Of a DNA stretch of 64,000 nt, positions 21,763 through 30,871 are shown piece after piece. Source of the stretch: Anaerolineaceae bacterium oral taxon 439 (lineage in GTDB: Bacteria; Chloroflexota; Anaerolineae; Anaerolineales; Anaerolineaceae); assembly GCA_001717545.1 (NCBI GenBank), contig CP017039.1, positions 2,542,001 to 2,606,000 on the forward strand, given 5' to 3'. The position numbers were made by a program, and so were the translations under genes. The notes beneath the pieces are model-generated. The model made no database searches, was not told where the DNA came from, and saw only the letters and a program-made list of their open reading frames with translations. Position 1 is the first letter of the stretch. Each line of letters begins with the position of its first letter.

Positions 21763-21790
21763 CTCCAGAGGCTCAGGCGGATCGACAATT

Positions 21791-21848
21791 CCGAACGGGC
21801 CAGGCCGGGATCAGGCGATCTTTTTCTCAGCCCGTTCGGTAGCTTTTT
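21791..21848 (+). terminator. probable argGH operon terminator
   Basis: CCGAACGGGC (21791-21800) and GCCCGTTCGG (21830-21839) form a perfect 10-bp stem around a 29-base loop, followed by TAGCTTTTTC. The 3' part overlaps the end of the convergent MATE gene. Confidence 0.6.
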
Positions 21849-23172
21849 CTTTATACAGGAACAGCCCGATGAACATCAGGCCGGTCACGACCCAGGATAT
21901 CGGATAGCAGGCCAAAGCCGTCATCAACGTCGGATGAATCGGAACAACGAGAAAAATCCAAAGAACGCGAAAGATACAGATCCCCAACAAACTCACCATC
22001 ATCGGCAAAACCGTATCCCCCTGACCACGGATCGCGCCGGCGAGAACGTCGCAAAAGACATACGCGGCGTATAACGGCGAGATGAAGCGTAAAATCCGCC
22101 CTGTCAATTCGATCACATCGAGATCGTCAACCAGAAAAGTGGCTAACGGTTCGCCCCAGAGGTAAAGAACCGCGCTGATCGTCAGGATCAACAGGCATGC
22201 CATTCCTAAGCCGGCGCGAGTCGCCGACCGCGCGCGGCCGAACTTTTCCGCGCCGACGTTCTGCGCGACGAAGGTCGAAACGGCGATCCCGAACGCGTCT
22301 GAAATCGTCCAGATCAGGAAATCCAACTTTCCGGAAATCCCCCAGGCGGCAATGCTATTGACGCCGAAGGCGTTGATCCCGGTCTGAACGACAGTATTCG
22401 AAATCGGATACAGCGCAGATTGGATCCCGACCGGCAACCCCAACCTGAATATCGACGCCAGCTGACCGCGATGAAACCGGAGCCGGTTCAGCGCGATCCG
22501 GCAGGGCAGTTCCGTCCGGGTCAATTCCATCAGCAGCAGGACCGCGCAGATGAGCTGCGAAAGCACGGTAGCGATCGCCGCTCCCACGACCCCCAGCCGC
22601 AGCGCGGCGACGAACAGCAAATCCAACCCAACGTTCAGGAAATTCGCAACCACAAGATACAGGAAAGGCTGCCGCGAATTTCCTAACGCGCGGAGAATTC
22701 CCGAAGCCACGTTGAAAACGAGCGACGCGGCTATCCCCGCGTAATAGATCAGCAAATACCGCCGCGCATCTCCGGCAATCGCCGCCGGAACCTGAACACA
22801 ACGTATCGAAACCGGCGCCAACACGCAGCCAAGAATCGCGAGCACGATTCCGCCGAGCGCCGCAAACAGGATCGCGGTATGGCTCGCTTCCGAGACCTCC
22901 CGATACTTTTTCGCGCCATAGCTTTGAGAAAGGAGGATCGTCGCCCCCGTCGCAATCCCCATAAATAAATTTACCGGGAGCCGCGTCAGCGTAAAAACCG
23001 ATTCGATCGCCGCGAGCGCCGCTTTTCCTCCGTATCGACCGACGATCATCGCGTCAGCGGTCGTGTAGAACGACTGGAAGAGCGTCCCTGAAAAGATCGG
23101 CGCCGCATATTTCAGCATTTTCACCCATACGACCCCGTCGGTTAAATCAGTTTTCCTTAAAGATGTGTTCAT
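21811..23172 (-). CDS. MATE family efflux transporter
   Basis: A 453-residue, 12-helix membrane antiporter of the MATE family (DinF/NorM-like branch), exporting organic cations or drugs in exchange for Na+ or H+. Two homologous six-helix halves are visible: LKYAAPIFSGTLFQSFYTTADAMIVGRYGG opens the first (residues about 20-49), and LGLPVGIQSALYPISNTVVQTGINAFG opens the second (about 243-269). Both carry the family pattern of a helix start followed by a D/N-x-x-hydrophobic segment. The ribosome-binding site is weak (GAGAATGAG). It converges on argH. Substrate unknown. Confidence 0.9.
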   Translation of the reverse strand: MNTSLRKTDLTDGVVWVKMLKYAAPIFSGTLFQSFYTTADAMIVGRYGGKAALAAIESVFTLTRLPVNLFMGIATGATILLSQSYGAKKYREVSEASHTAILFAALGGIVLAILGCVLAPVSIRCVQVPAAIAGDARRYLLIYYAGIAASLVFNVASGILRALGNSRQPFLYLVVANFLNVGLDLLFVAALRLGVVGAAIATVLSQLICAVLLLMELTRTELPCRIALNRLRFHRGQLASIFRLGLPVGIQSALYPISNTVVQTGINAFGVNSIAAWGISGKLDFLIWTISDAFGIAVSTFVAQNVGAEKFGRARSATRAGLGMACLLILTISAVLYLWGEPLATFLVDDLDVIELTGRILRFISPLYAAYVFCDVLAGAIRGQGDTVLPMMVSLLGICIFRVLWIFLVVPIHPTLMTALACYPISWVVTGLMFIGLFLYKEKATERAEKKIA

Positions 23173-23365
23173 GCGATCAACTCATTCTCGCCCCCGGGAA
23201 CAGGGGCAAAGACAATTCTCCCCGGACCGCGCTAAATAGCGGCAGTTAAACCGGCAACGAGTCAGCCGCTCCGATCTGCGAACCGTCCTCGTCGCCGCGA
23301 CTGTCGGAAAAGCCCCGGAGCCGATCCGGACGGGAACGGGCGGGACTTCTTCAATATCGCTTCTT

Positions 23366-25018
23366 CTATTTTGCGTATTCGATTGCGCGGCTCTCGCGGA
23401 TAACCGTGACTTTAATCTGCCCGGGATACTGCATCGTTTCTTCGATCTGATGGGCGATGTCGCGCGCCATATACGTCGCCGCCAGATCGTCGACCTCCTC
23501 CGGCGTCACGATAATCCGAACCTCGCGGCCCGCCTGAATCGCGAACGAGTTCTCAACGCCTTTATAGGAATTCGCGATTTCCTCGAGCGTCCGGAGCCGC
23601 TTAATATAGAATTCAAGATCCTCGCGCCGCGCGCCGGGACGAGCGCCTGAGATCGCGTCCGCGGCCTCGACGACGACGGCTTCGATCGAATCCTGATCGA
23701 CTTCATGATGATGCGCTTCAATAATATTGACGACCTTCATATTCGTACCATACCGTTTACAAAAATCCGCGCCGATCTTCGCGTGCGTTCCCTCGGTATT
23801 ATGGTCCATGGCCTTTCCGATATCATGAAGCAGCGCGCCCTTCCGCGCCGTCTCAACGTCCGCCCCCAATTCAGAAGCGATAACGGAAGCCAGCTTCGCC
23901 GTCTCAACCGAATGCGCCAGCTGGTTCTGGCCAAACGAAGTACGGTACTTGAGCCGTCCAAGGACCTTGATAATTTCCGGATGCAGCCCCACGACGCCCG
24001 CCTGGAACGCGGCCTCCTCGCCGGCCTCAACGATCAGCTTCTGGACCTCTTTTTCCTCGTCCCGAAGGATTTTCTCGATATTCGCCGGATGAATCCTCCC
24101 GTCCAGGATCAACCGATCGAGCGCCCGTTTCGCGATCTCACGGCGAACGGGATCAAAACAGGAAATCATGACCGCTTCCGGCGTATCGTCAACGATGACG
24201 TCAACCCCGGCGGCCTGCTCAAACGCGCGGATATTCCGACCGTTCCGTCCGACGATCCGCCCTTTCATCTCTTCGCCGGGAAGATTCACCGTCGACGTCG
24301 TCACTTCAGCGACCTGATCCGACGCGACGCGCTGGATCGCCGTGACAATAATTTCACGCGCTTTCTTTTCGCCTTCGGATCGGGCCTCCTGTTCGACCTG
24401 CCGGATAATCCGCGCCATTTCGTTCCGGGAATCCTTTTCAACGGCCGCCATCAGCTCCGCCTTGGCCTCCTCGACCGTCATCGAGGCCACCCGCTGGAGC
24501 TCGTCGAGCTGTTTGGACGCCATCTTATCGATTTCGTTCGAGCGCTTATCGAGATTGCTCTGCCGTTTGCTGAGCGCCGATTCGCGCTGTTCGATTTTTT
24601 CAACGCGCGTTTCGAGCTCGTTCCGGCGCTTCTGAACGCGGTCGGACTCGCGCGAAACTTCGTTCCGGCGCTTCTGAAGCTCTTCTTCGCCTTCGTTGAT
24701 CGTCTTAAGCGCTTTATCCATCGCTTCCGTTTCGATCTGCTGAGCGCGCTGTTTCGCGACGAGAATAATATTTTCCGCGTCCAGCTGCTGTTCGCGGACG
24801 AAACGGCTGTTCAGCATGCGCGTAAATAAAAAGACCGCCAACACGATCACCGCGACGACAACAATAACGGACAGAACAATCATCCACCATGTCAAACCAA
24901 CCGAAGGATCCGGAACTTCCGGGAGGCCTTCGCCGCCGATTATGATGGACTGCGCTAATGCTTGCGAACGGTAGAGCGAGAAGGAAACGCTCTCCATCCC
25001 TTTCGACAAAATTTCCAT
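23366..25018 (-). CDS. rny: ribonuclease Y
   Basis: A 550-residue membrane-anchored endoribonuclease that initiates mRNA decay. Order of parts: membrane segment (about 43-66, WWMIVLSVIVVVAVIVLAVFLF), a long charged coiled coil (about 80-230, rich in Gln, Glu, Lys and Arg), a KH RNA-binding domain with GRNGRNIRAFE near 256, and an HD phosphohydrolase domain with HDIGKAMDH near 397. Most RNase Y proteins begin with the membrane helix, whereas this one has about 40 residues before it. The start at 25018 is the only choice that keeps the whole frame; a start at residue 8 is possible. It follows recX by 23 bases. Confidence 0.95.
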   Translation of the reverse strand: MEILSKGMESVSFSLYRSQALAQSIIIGGEGLPEVPDPSVGLTWWMIVLSVIVVVAVIVLAVFLFTRMLNSRFVREQQLDAENIILVAKQRAQQIETEAMDKALKTINEGEEELQKRRNEVSRESDRVQKRRNELETRVEKIEQRESALSKRQSNLDKRSNEIDKMASKQLDELQRVASMTVEEAKAELMAAVEKDSRNEMARIIRQVEQEARSEGEKKAREIIVTAIQRVASDQVAEVTTSTVNLPGEEMKGRIVGRNGRNIRAFEQAAGVDVIVDDTPEAVMISCFDPVRREIAKRALDRLILDGRIHPANIEKILRDEEKEVQKLIVEAGEEAAFQAGVVGLHPEIIKVLGRLKYRTSFGQNQLAHSVETAKLASVIASELGADVETARKGALLHDIGKAMDHNTEGTHAKIGADFCKRYGTNMKVVNIIEAHHHEVDQDSIEAVVVEAADAISGARPGARREDLEFYIKRLRTLEEIANSYKGVENSFAIQAGREVRIIVTPEEVDDLAATYMARDIAHQIEETMQYPGQIKVTVIRESRAIEYAK

Positions 25019-25041
25019 TTCTCAAATTCCCTGTTCTCTGT

Positions 25042-25686
25042 TTAAATTCCGGTTTCGCCGTCGGCGTTGATCCCGTTCCAGGCCGCCCGAACTGCGCTGC
25101 GAATTACGTCGTACGTAAAACCGCGCCGGGCCAAATATCCGCTTAACCGGTTCCGAAAGGTCTCGCGATCCAATCCGCGCAACCGGCGCGAATACCGTTC
25201 CGCACATGCGAAAGCAGCCTCCCGATCGTCAACGTCCGCCAACGATTCCCTGATTACCGTTTCGTCTACGCCTTTTCGTTTTAATTCATACCGGAGCATC
25301 CGCACGCCGCGCGGCCTGAACTCGTTCCGATCCCGGATCCAATTCTCCGCGAACGCGCGATCGTTGAGATAGCCGAGCTCCCTGACCCGATCGATCGCCC
25401 GCGTTATCCGCTCTTCGGAATACCCTTTCAGCGCCAGCTTCCCGCGAAGCTCCGCTTCCGAATAATCGCGGCGGGCTAAATATTCGAACGCTTTTTTTAA
25501 CGCCGACTCATCCTGAGCCCCGTCGCGAATTCGTTCAAGCTCCGCTTCGCTGAGTTCCTGACCCACCGACAGTTCCGCCGCCGCACGCATCGAAAGTCCG
25601 AAAGCGAATTCGCCGTCGATATCGACGCTGACACGGGAGGGATCGTACTTCTGCGGCTGGATCCGCGTGATTCGCCTCATGCTCAT
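25042..25686 (-). CDS. recX: regulatory protein RecX
   Basis: A 214-residue protein made of repeated three-helix modules that binds RecA filaments and limits recombination. The family pattern is visible in ALKKAFEYLARRDYSEAELRGKL, ERITRAIDRVRELGYLNDRAFAE and GVRMLRYELKRKGV (residues about 60-145). Starts at 25686 and 25680 are both possible because the ribosome-binding site is poor; the difference is two residues. It is upstream of rny on the same strand. recA, its usual partner, is not in the window. A terminator-like hairpin lies in its long leader. Confidence 0.88.
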   Translation of the reverse strand: MSMRRITRIQPQKYDPSRVSVDIDGEFAFGLSMRAAAELSVGQELSEAELERIRDGAQDESALKKAFEYLARRDYSEAELRGKLALKGYSEERITRAIDRVRELGYLNDRAFAENWIRDRNEFRPRGVRMLRYELKRKGVDETVIRESLADVDDREAAFACAERYSRRLRGLDRETFRNRLSGYLARRGFTYDVIRSAVRAAWNGINADGETGI

Positions 25687-25824
25687 AAATTAAAACAACC
25701 ATCCAGCTTCACGTCCGGAAAGCGCGGCGGCTGGATCGAGCGAAAAAAAGGGAATTCGGGCGGAGCCGCGAGCGGAAAGCTGAAAATCCGTCTTTGCCAT
25801 GCGGCTTAAAGGGTTCATTTTCTC

Positions 25825-25855
25825 AAAAAAACGAGCTAAGCGAGCGTTCTCGCTC
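25825..25855 (-). terminator. terminator-like hairpin inside the recX leader
   Basis: On the minus strand AGCGAG (25854-25849) and CTCGCT (25844-25839) form a hairpin with loop AACG. It is followed by TAGCTCG and T7. It lies about 140 bases upstream of recX and about 80 bases downstream of the likely promoter, so it may be an attenuator or end a short RNA. Confidence 0.45.
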
Positions 25856-25944
25856 AAAAATATCCATCGAACGTCCGAAACGCGCCTCTATGCTATCGGC
25901 TGCCACGGTTTCCGGCGGTAATCATATTCAATTTTGCGTATATC

Positions 25945-25953
25945 ATTGTACCA
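25945..25953 (-). promoter_or_regulatory. possible extended -10 promoter of recX-rny
   Basis: TGGTACAAT on the minus strand has the TGn-TACAAT form of an extended -10. No good -35 is present. Bases 25687-26080 hold no supported gene; they contain only this element and the hairpin at 25825-25855. Confidence 0.4.
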
Positions 25954-26080
25954 TCAACCGGAACAATCTGCGAGATTTCATTCCCTGAATCTTTTGCAGA
26001 GCAGTCATCCGCACAACCAAATCACAATCCGTTAAGAAGGAATCAGGAGCTTACCCAGATTCCTTCCTGCCATTCCACCC

Positions 26081-26620
26081 ATTCCGACGATCCTGCCCGA
26101 TCATTTTCAACCGTCCGGAGCGATCGCTTACAACGGGTCGATCTTTCTCCCCTCCGATTCAGCGATCGCCAGATAGGCAAGAATGCCTTTGAAAGAATAA
26201 TCTTCCGTCTCGATCGATTCTTTCGAAACCCCGCGCGCAAGGCCGATCTCAATGCTGAGCCGCTGCGAATTGGAAGCGTAGAAACCGGTTTTCTCTTCGA
26301 AAAGAACGTGAATAAATCCGTCTGCTCCCCACGAAAGATCCGGTTCATCATAATAGGCCCGGCTCTTTTCGTTCTGTACAATCTTATACAGCACGAACGA
26401 CATTTCTTCCGGCTTCCATATCGCTTTCTGGTTATAAACACAATGAAAAGCATTGAACCGCGCCGCGTTCATCTGCCCGGCCGTGATATCCTTTTCGCCA
26501 ATTTCCTCGATATCCAATCTGGATTTCAATTTCTCAACCAGCTCCGCGACCGACAGCGGTCCAATCGGAATCAGGTCCCTGTACGCTTCTACCTGTTCCG
26601 GATACGATTTCATCACGCCC
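26081..26620 (-). repeat. tandem duplication, copy nearer the gene 3' end
   Basis: This 540-base unit is nearly identical to 26623-27169. The offset is 542 bases at its low-coordinate edge. It differs by scattered substitutions, one missing base near 26132 and a 6-base deletion near 26597. The missing base shifts the frame and gives the stop codon at 26128-26130. Confidence 0.95.
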
Positions 26621-27162
26621 TCATTCCGACGATCCTGCCCAATCATTTTCAACCGTCCGGAACGATCGCTTACAAACGGATCGATCTTTCTCCCTTCCCA
26701 TTCAGCGATCGCCAGATGGGCAAGAATGCCTCTGAAAGAATAATCTTCCGTCTCGATCGATTCTTTCGAAACCCCGCGCGCAAGGCCGATCTCGATGTTG
26801 AGCCGCTGCGAATTGGAAGCGTAGAAACCGGTTTTCTCTTCGAAAAGAACGTGAATAAATCCGTCTATCCCCCACGAAAGATCCGGTTCATCATAATAGG
26901 CCCGGCTCTTTTCGTTCTGTACAATCTTATACAGCACGAACGACATTTCTTCCGGCTTCCATATCGCTTTCTGGTTATAAACACAATGAAAAGCGTTGAA
27001 CCGCGCCGCGTTCATCTGTCCGGCCGTGATATCCTTTTCGCCAATTTCCTCGATATCCAATCTGGCTCTCAATTTCTCAACCAGCTCCGCGACCGACAGC
27101 GGTCCGATCGGAATCAGGTCCCTGTACGCTTTCACCTGCTCCGGCTCCGGATACGATATCAT
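26128..27162 (-). CDS. internally duplicated protein of unknown function
   Basis: A 344-residue protein made of two nearly identical halves of about 165-180 residues, each beginning near AYRDLIPIGPLSVAELVEKL and containing ARFNAFHCVYNQKAIW, FVLYKIVQNEKSRAYYDEP and GLARGVSKESIETEDYS (given in pieces). I do not recognise the domain. It has no signal peptide, membrane segment or obvious catalytic motif; each half has one Cys and one His close together (FHCVYNQK). The halves reflect a recent DNA duplication. The second half stops early at KIDPL because one base was lost in the distal copy, so the original single-unit protein probably ended further on, beyond KIDPFVSDRSGRLKMIG. The start at 27162 is chosen because the same GTGATG context opens both units. 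It lies 16 bases after the upstream gene, so the two may be co-transcribed. Confidence 0.75.
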   Translation of the reverse strand: MISYPEPEQVKAYRDLIPIGPLSVAELVEKLRARLDIEEIGEKDITAGQMNAARFNAFHCVYNQKAIWKPEEMSFVLYKIVQNEKSRAYYDEPDLSWGIDGFIHVLFEEKTGFYASNSQRLNIEIGLARGVSKESIETEDYSFRGILAHLAIAEWEGRKIDPFVSDRSGRLKMIGQDRRNEGVMKSYPEQVEAYRDLIPIGPLSVAELVEKLKSRLDIEEIGEKDITAGQMNAARFNAFHCVYNQKAIWKPEEMSFVLYKIVQNEKSRAYYDEPDLSWGADGFIHVLFEEKTGFYASNSQRLSIEIGLARGVSKESIETEDYSFKGILAYLAIAESEGRKIDPL

Positions 27163-27169
27163 CACGCCC
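26623..27169 (-). repeat. tandem duplication, copy nearer the gene 5' end
   Basis: The 547-base partner of 26081-26620. It retains the extra base near 26675 that keeps the frame open into the next unit. Confidence 0.95.
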
Positions 27170-27178
27170 AAACCGGCC

Positions 27179-28690
27179 TCATTCGCTCTCGCTGAACGGC
27201 GTATACACGAAGCCGATCGCGTCGATCGGAAATTCGCCGACAGCCCCCGCGTCAATCTCCAGCGTCAGGCCGATCTTCCGCGGCCGTTCGTAATATTTAT
27301 CCGTCGTCCAGGAGCCGATCTCGACCCACTGCGCCGGGAGATTCGCCGGCACGGTTACCGAAACGGTCTCGGTTCCGGCGTCCGACGCGATCAGCTGCCG
27401 ATCGACGGTCAGCGAATAATTCCCGGTGATACCGCCCTTCGTCGTCGGCATCCAGGCGTACAGGCGGTATGTCCCGATCGGCCATGGCTCGACCCCGGGC
27501 AGCGTAAATTTCACCTTTTCCTTCGGGTTCAGGACCCGCTGAAAAGACCCGTCCCAGGCGTCGTCGCTCCGCTCGCGCATCGCGTAATCCTTCCCAATCG
27601 TATCGCCGGCCAAATCGTCGCGGACATAGCGCGTCGAGCCGGAAGGCAGCGCGTTCAGCATGGCGATATCCGCCGATCTGCGCGGCACGATCAGGAGCCG
27701 ATCCATCGAAACAATCGTATATTCGTCGCGTTCTTCCCAGGACGTCGTTACCGTCAAAACCGAATCGGACGGCTGGATATAGTAAAGGCCCAGGCTGCGC
27801 CAGGTATCGTACGCCTGGACCGGATCGTATTGACTCGTCATATAAACGACGTCGGACGATCCCGCCAGCGGCGTCAGCGGCTGGTCGCCGAGCTGAACCG
27901 TGAACGAGAGCGTCCCGCCTGACGAGAAAACCGTATCCATCATATACAGCTCGTACAGCCCCGCGCGCAGCGGCCGGTCCATGAACCAGCGAATCCAGCC
28001 CGCCGAATACGTCGCGTACCATTCCTCCTGATACAGCGCTTTCCCCAGGTCCGCCGCAATCTGCTTCGACCCGGTCCAAAGCTCGCTGTCCAGCGGCGGG
28101 TTGATTTCTGCGCTTGAATCGACATGCAGCTCGATAACGCCGTCCGGGGAATCCGGAACGGCCGGATCGATCTCGCCGCCGTCCGCGATCCACCAGGTTG
28201 AAAGCGGCTCCGGCGTATTCGTCGGGATCGGCGTTACCGTATTCGTCGCCAGCGGCGTAATCGTCGCCGTCGCGGCCGCGGTCGGCGACGGCGTAACCGG
28301 CGTCGGCGTATTCGTCGGCCACCAGACCATCTGGTTCCGGATCGCCGGAGCGTATAACCAGCCGAAATAAACCGCCAGGAAAGCGGCCAGCATGGAAGTA
28401 ATCGTCCGCCCGATCAGGTTATACCAATCGATCGATCGACGCGGCCTGGACGGCTGCGCCGGGGCCGGGGCCTGCGGCGAAGAGCCCTGCGGCGCCGTCA
28501 TTCCAGCCGGCGGGACCGGCGGAATATAAGGGGCACCCGGATCAGAGGCGGAGCGGCGCTGCGCCGGGTACGGCTGCGATCCGGGCGACGGGATCTTCTG
28601 TCTTATCGGATACCCCGCGCCGCCCGGACGGCGTGCGTCCGAGCCGGGGTTCGCGTCCGGATGATTCAGGTTGGAAGAATCGGAGTTCAT
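27179..28690 (-). CDS. membrane-anchored surface protein with golvesin-like C-terminal domain
   Basis: A 503-residue single-pass membrane protein of unknown role. Residues 1-88 are Pro/Gly/Ser-rich and cytoplasmic, about 92-117 is the membrane helix, about 120-165 is a Thr/Pro linker (repeated TPTP/TNTP), and the rest is extracellular. The last ~150 residues resemble the golvesin C-terminal/xylan-binding-like beta sandwich: GTYRLYAWMP, YSLTVD, QWVEIGSW, and an ending with IDAIGFVY. An earlier segment (about 165-330) has a similar beta pattern and could be a second such domain. The promoter TGTTATAAT lies divergently from the glycosyltransferase gene. A role in surface binding or cell-envelope assembly is inferred only. 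Confidence 0.7.
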   Translation of the reverse strand: MNSDSSNLNHPDANPGSDARRPGGAGYPIRQKIPSPGSQPYPAQRRSASDPGAPYIPPVPPAGMTAPQGSSPQAPAPAQPSRPRRSIDWYNLIGRTITSMLAAFLAVYFGWLYAPAIRNQMVWWPTNTPTPVTPSPTAAATATITPLATNTVTPIPTNTPEPLSTWWIADGGEIDPAVPDSPDGVIELHVDSSAEINPPLDSELWTGSKQIAADLGKALYQEEWYATYSAGWIRWFMDRPLRAGLYELYMMDTVFSSGGTLSFTVQLGDQPLTPLAGSSDVVYMTSQYDPVQAYDTWRSLGLYYIQPSDSVLTVTTSWEERDEYTIVSMDRLLIVPRRSADIAMLNALPSGSTRYVRDDLAGDTIGKDYAMRERSDDAWDGSFQRVLNPKEKVKFTLPGVEPWPIGTYRLYAWMPTTKGGITGNYSLTVDRQLIASDAGTETVSVTVPANLPAQWVEIGSWTTDKYYERPRKIGLTLEIDAGAVGEFPIDAIGFVYTPFSESE

Positions 28691-28767
28691 CAGTTTTTCT
28701 ACTCTGCCTCGGTTCAGAAGTTCAAAAAAGGTTCCCGTGGAAAACCGTCCAGCGGCAGCCTCAGGAA

Positions 28768-28793
28768 ATTATAACAAAGAAAAATAGTATAAT
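28768..28793. promoter_or_regulatory. divergent promoter pair
   Basis: TATAAT at 28788-28793 (plus) ends eight bases before the glycosyltransferase ATG, implying a leaderless message. On the minus strand TGTTATAAT (28776-28768) is an extended -10 for the golvesin-like protein gene. The two overlap back to back. Confidence 0.55.
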
Positions 28794-28801
28794 TCTTGCA
28801 T

Positions 28802-30784
28802 ATGAAACGGCTCCGCCAACCCCGAACCTCAATCCGCGCCGCGGCGTTGCCCGCGCTGATTCTCGCGGCGGGAATCGGACTCGCGTTTTATCAGCTGACG
28901 CCCGGGAGCGAACTGACGCTGAAGCTGAAAATATCGCTGGCCGGAGTCGTCGTGATTTCCGCGCTCGCGCTGACGTTCCTGATCCGGGGGCTGATCGAAC
29001 GACTCCGGCTCTCCCGCGTCCAATGGTCCTTCGCAATTGGCGCGTCGGTCGCGCTGACGATCTTCCTCGTTTTCTGGTTCGGCCTCAGCCTGCCGCATAA
29101 AAAAATCACGCTGCCCGAAAAAACGATCACGCTCTCGATTGATGCGTCGGGAATTCCGCAGCGATCGAAACGCCGCTACGTCTTCCTCTCGCTGCACGAC
29201 GGATTCCAGGGCGTCCCGCTTTCCGCGTTCAGCGCCAGCGGCGCATGGCGGCGCGAAAACGACCGGCTGACGCTGGAAATATCGGCGACGGAAAGCGCCG
29301 CGCTCCAGTTCACCGGCAAAGTCGGTCATGAAATCGCGATTTTCGCGGAACAGCGCCCGGACAGCGGTATCCTGACCGTCGACTGGGGGGACGGGCTCGC
29401 GCAGGAGATCGATTTGTCCGACGCTCCCGGCGGCGCCGAGCCGATCCGCGTCGCGCATCGCTACGGGAGCGAAACGCTTTTTTTTGAGCGGGTCGATTTC
29501 GGATTGAACCTGCTGTCCGCGATCGTCCTGATCAGCGCGTTTTTCGTGCTTTATTTCGCACTGACGTTTTCTTTCGTCGCGCGGCGCAGCCCGTCCTTCC
29601 GCGCCGTCTTTCTCCTGATCAGCGCGGCCGCCGTCGCCATGCGGATTTTTAATATTTTCAATCTCCCGCTCGACTGGGACGAGGGAACGTACTCCCGCGC
29701 CGCGATGCGCTACGCGGATAAGGTCCTGACGCTGAAGCTCGCGGATATTCCCGCGATCGAATACAACCATGAGCATCCCGCGCTGGTGAAGCTCGCGTTT
29801 TCCGTCCCGATCGTTCTCGACGGGCGCGAATCGTTCGAACGGATCGGACTGCCGTTGAACGAAAAAGCGCAGCTCCAGCGCGAGGACCATGCGATTTTTA
29901 CTTCCCGATTTGTCAGCGCCTTTTTCAACGTCCTGACGGCGCAGGCGCTGAGCAGCCTGATCCATCCGGTCGCGGCGTTCTTTTTCATGATCCATTCGAT
30001 GATGTCGGAGATGGGGTCGACGGCACGGCTGGAAGCGATCCCGGCGTTCTTCTCGTTCCTTTCCATTATTTTCGCCTGGCGGGCGCTCAGGGAACAGATC
30101 TGCGCGCGTCCGTCCGAAGACGCGGTCTTCGACCGGAAGAGCTGGCTGCTTTCGTCTGCCTGCCTGGGCGCAACCGCGGCGTCGAAGGTCATCTACTGCG
30201 TCGTCGCGTTCGCGATCGGGACCGCGCTCCTGACCGCTTTTTTCCGTGCGCCGCGCCGCCGCGCCGAGCTCCTTTGGACGTCGATTCTTTACGCGCTGAT
30301 CGCGCTCGCGGCGTTTTTCGCGCTGAACCCGTCGCTTTGGTATGATCCGCTCGGGCGAATCGCCGGCATGTTCAATTTTCACAGGAATTACCAAACCGAT
30401 CATAACAGCCTCCACCCGGCGTATCAGCCGCTGATCTGGATTTTCCGCTCCGTCCCGCTGGCGAAGCCGGGAGGAGGGATCCTGAGCCCGGTCCAGCGCA
30501 ACCCGTTCGGCCTGATTTTCGCCGCGGACGAGCTGATTCTGATGCTGGCGATAGCCGGACTGCCGCGGCTTTGGAAACGGTCCTCGATTTTTATCGGCTG
30601 GCTTGCCGCCGGCGTCGCGTTCATGTTCGTCTGGGGAACGAAATGGCAGCATTACACCTGTATTATTACGGTTCCGATCTGCGTCGCCGCGATGTATGGG
30701 GTTTTCGCGTTCCAGGAAAAACTCGGGCGGTATAACGCGGTTCCCGGGAACAACCGTGGCGGCCAAACGCCGGATGATTTTTGA
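28802..30784 (+). CDS. membrane glycosyltransferase, GT39/ArnT-like
   Basis: A 660-residue polytopic membrane protein. After two or three N-terminal helices there is an extracytoplasmic region to about residue 230 with a PKD-like strand (LTVDWGDG), then the glycosyltransferase core. NLPLDWDEGTYSRAA near residues 287-301 carries the acidic DE pair expected in the first extracytoplasmic loop of polyprenyl-phosphate-sugar-dependent enzymes (GT39, GT83). EYNHEHPALVKL near 320 is the typical His-rich follow-up. It would move a sugar from a lipid carrier to a protein or glycan outside the membrane. The ATG at 28802 is used; there is no ribosome-binding site and the -10 box is eight bases upstream. 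Confidence 0.82.
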   Translation: MKRLRQPRTSIRAAALPALILAAGIGLAFYQLTPGSELTLKLKISLAGVVVISALALTFLIRGLIERLRLSRVQWSFAIGASVALTIFLVFWFGLSLPHKKITLPEKTITLSIDASGIPQRSKRRYVFLSLHDGFQGVPLSAFSASGAWRRENDRLTLEISATESAALQFTGKVGHEIAIFAEQRPDSGILTVDWGDGLAQEIDLSDAPGGAEPIRVAHRYGSETLFFERVDFGLNLLSAIVLISAFFVLYFALTFSFVARRSPSFRAVFLLISAAAVAMRIFNIFNLPLDWDEGTYSRAAMRYADKVLTLKLADIPAIEYNHEHPALVKLAFSVPIVLDGRESFERIGLPLNEKAQLQREDHAIFTSRFVSAFFNVLTAQALSSLIHPVAAFFFMIHSMMSEMGSTARLEAIPAFFSFLSIIFAWRALREQICARPSEDAVFDRKSWLLSSACLGATAASKVIYCVVAFAIGTALLTAFFRAPRRRAELLWTSILYALIALAAFFALNPSLWYDPLGRIAGMFNFHRNYQTDHNSLHPAYQPLIWIFRSVPLAKPGGGILSPVQRNPFGLIFAADELILMLAIAGLPRLWKRSSIFIGWLAAGVAFMFVWGTKWQHYTCIITVPICVAAMYGVFAFQEKLGRYNAVPGNNRGGQTPDDF

Positions 30785-30871
30785 AAAACCGCGGATCAGG
30801 GGTCAAAATACCCCCGCCGGTCCGCAGCGCAGCATTAATGAAATCGTTAATGAAAGAAGGAAGAAGGTACC

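Noticed and set aside
23173-23365. Possible riboswitch before the first MATE gene
   Set aside because: The 193-base leader is GC-rich with a hairpin (CCCC...GGGG near the start codon), but it does not match guanidine or other exporter-linked riboswitch consensus that I can check by eye.
26043-26453. A 136-codon frame within the duplicated gene
   Set aside because: It is the alternative frame of the repeat unit, with Arg-rich, low-complexity translation.
28829-30766. A 645-codon open frame antisense to the GT39-like gene
   Set aside because: It is rich in Arg, Asp and Glu with no recognisable domain. The plus-strand gene has membrane helices and a GT motif. The frame is a by-product of codon bias.
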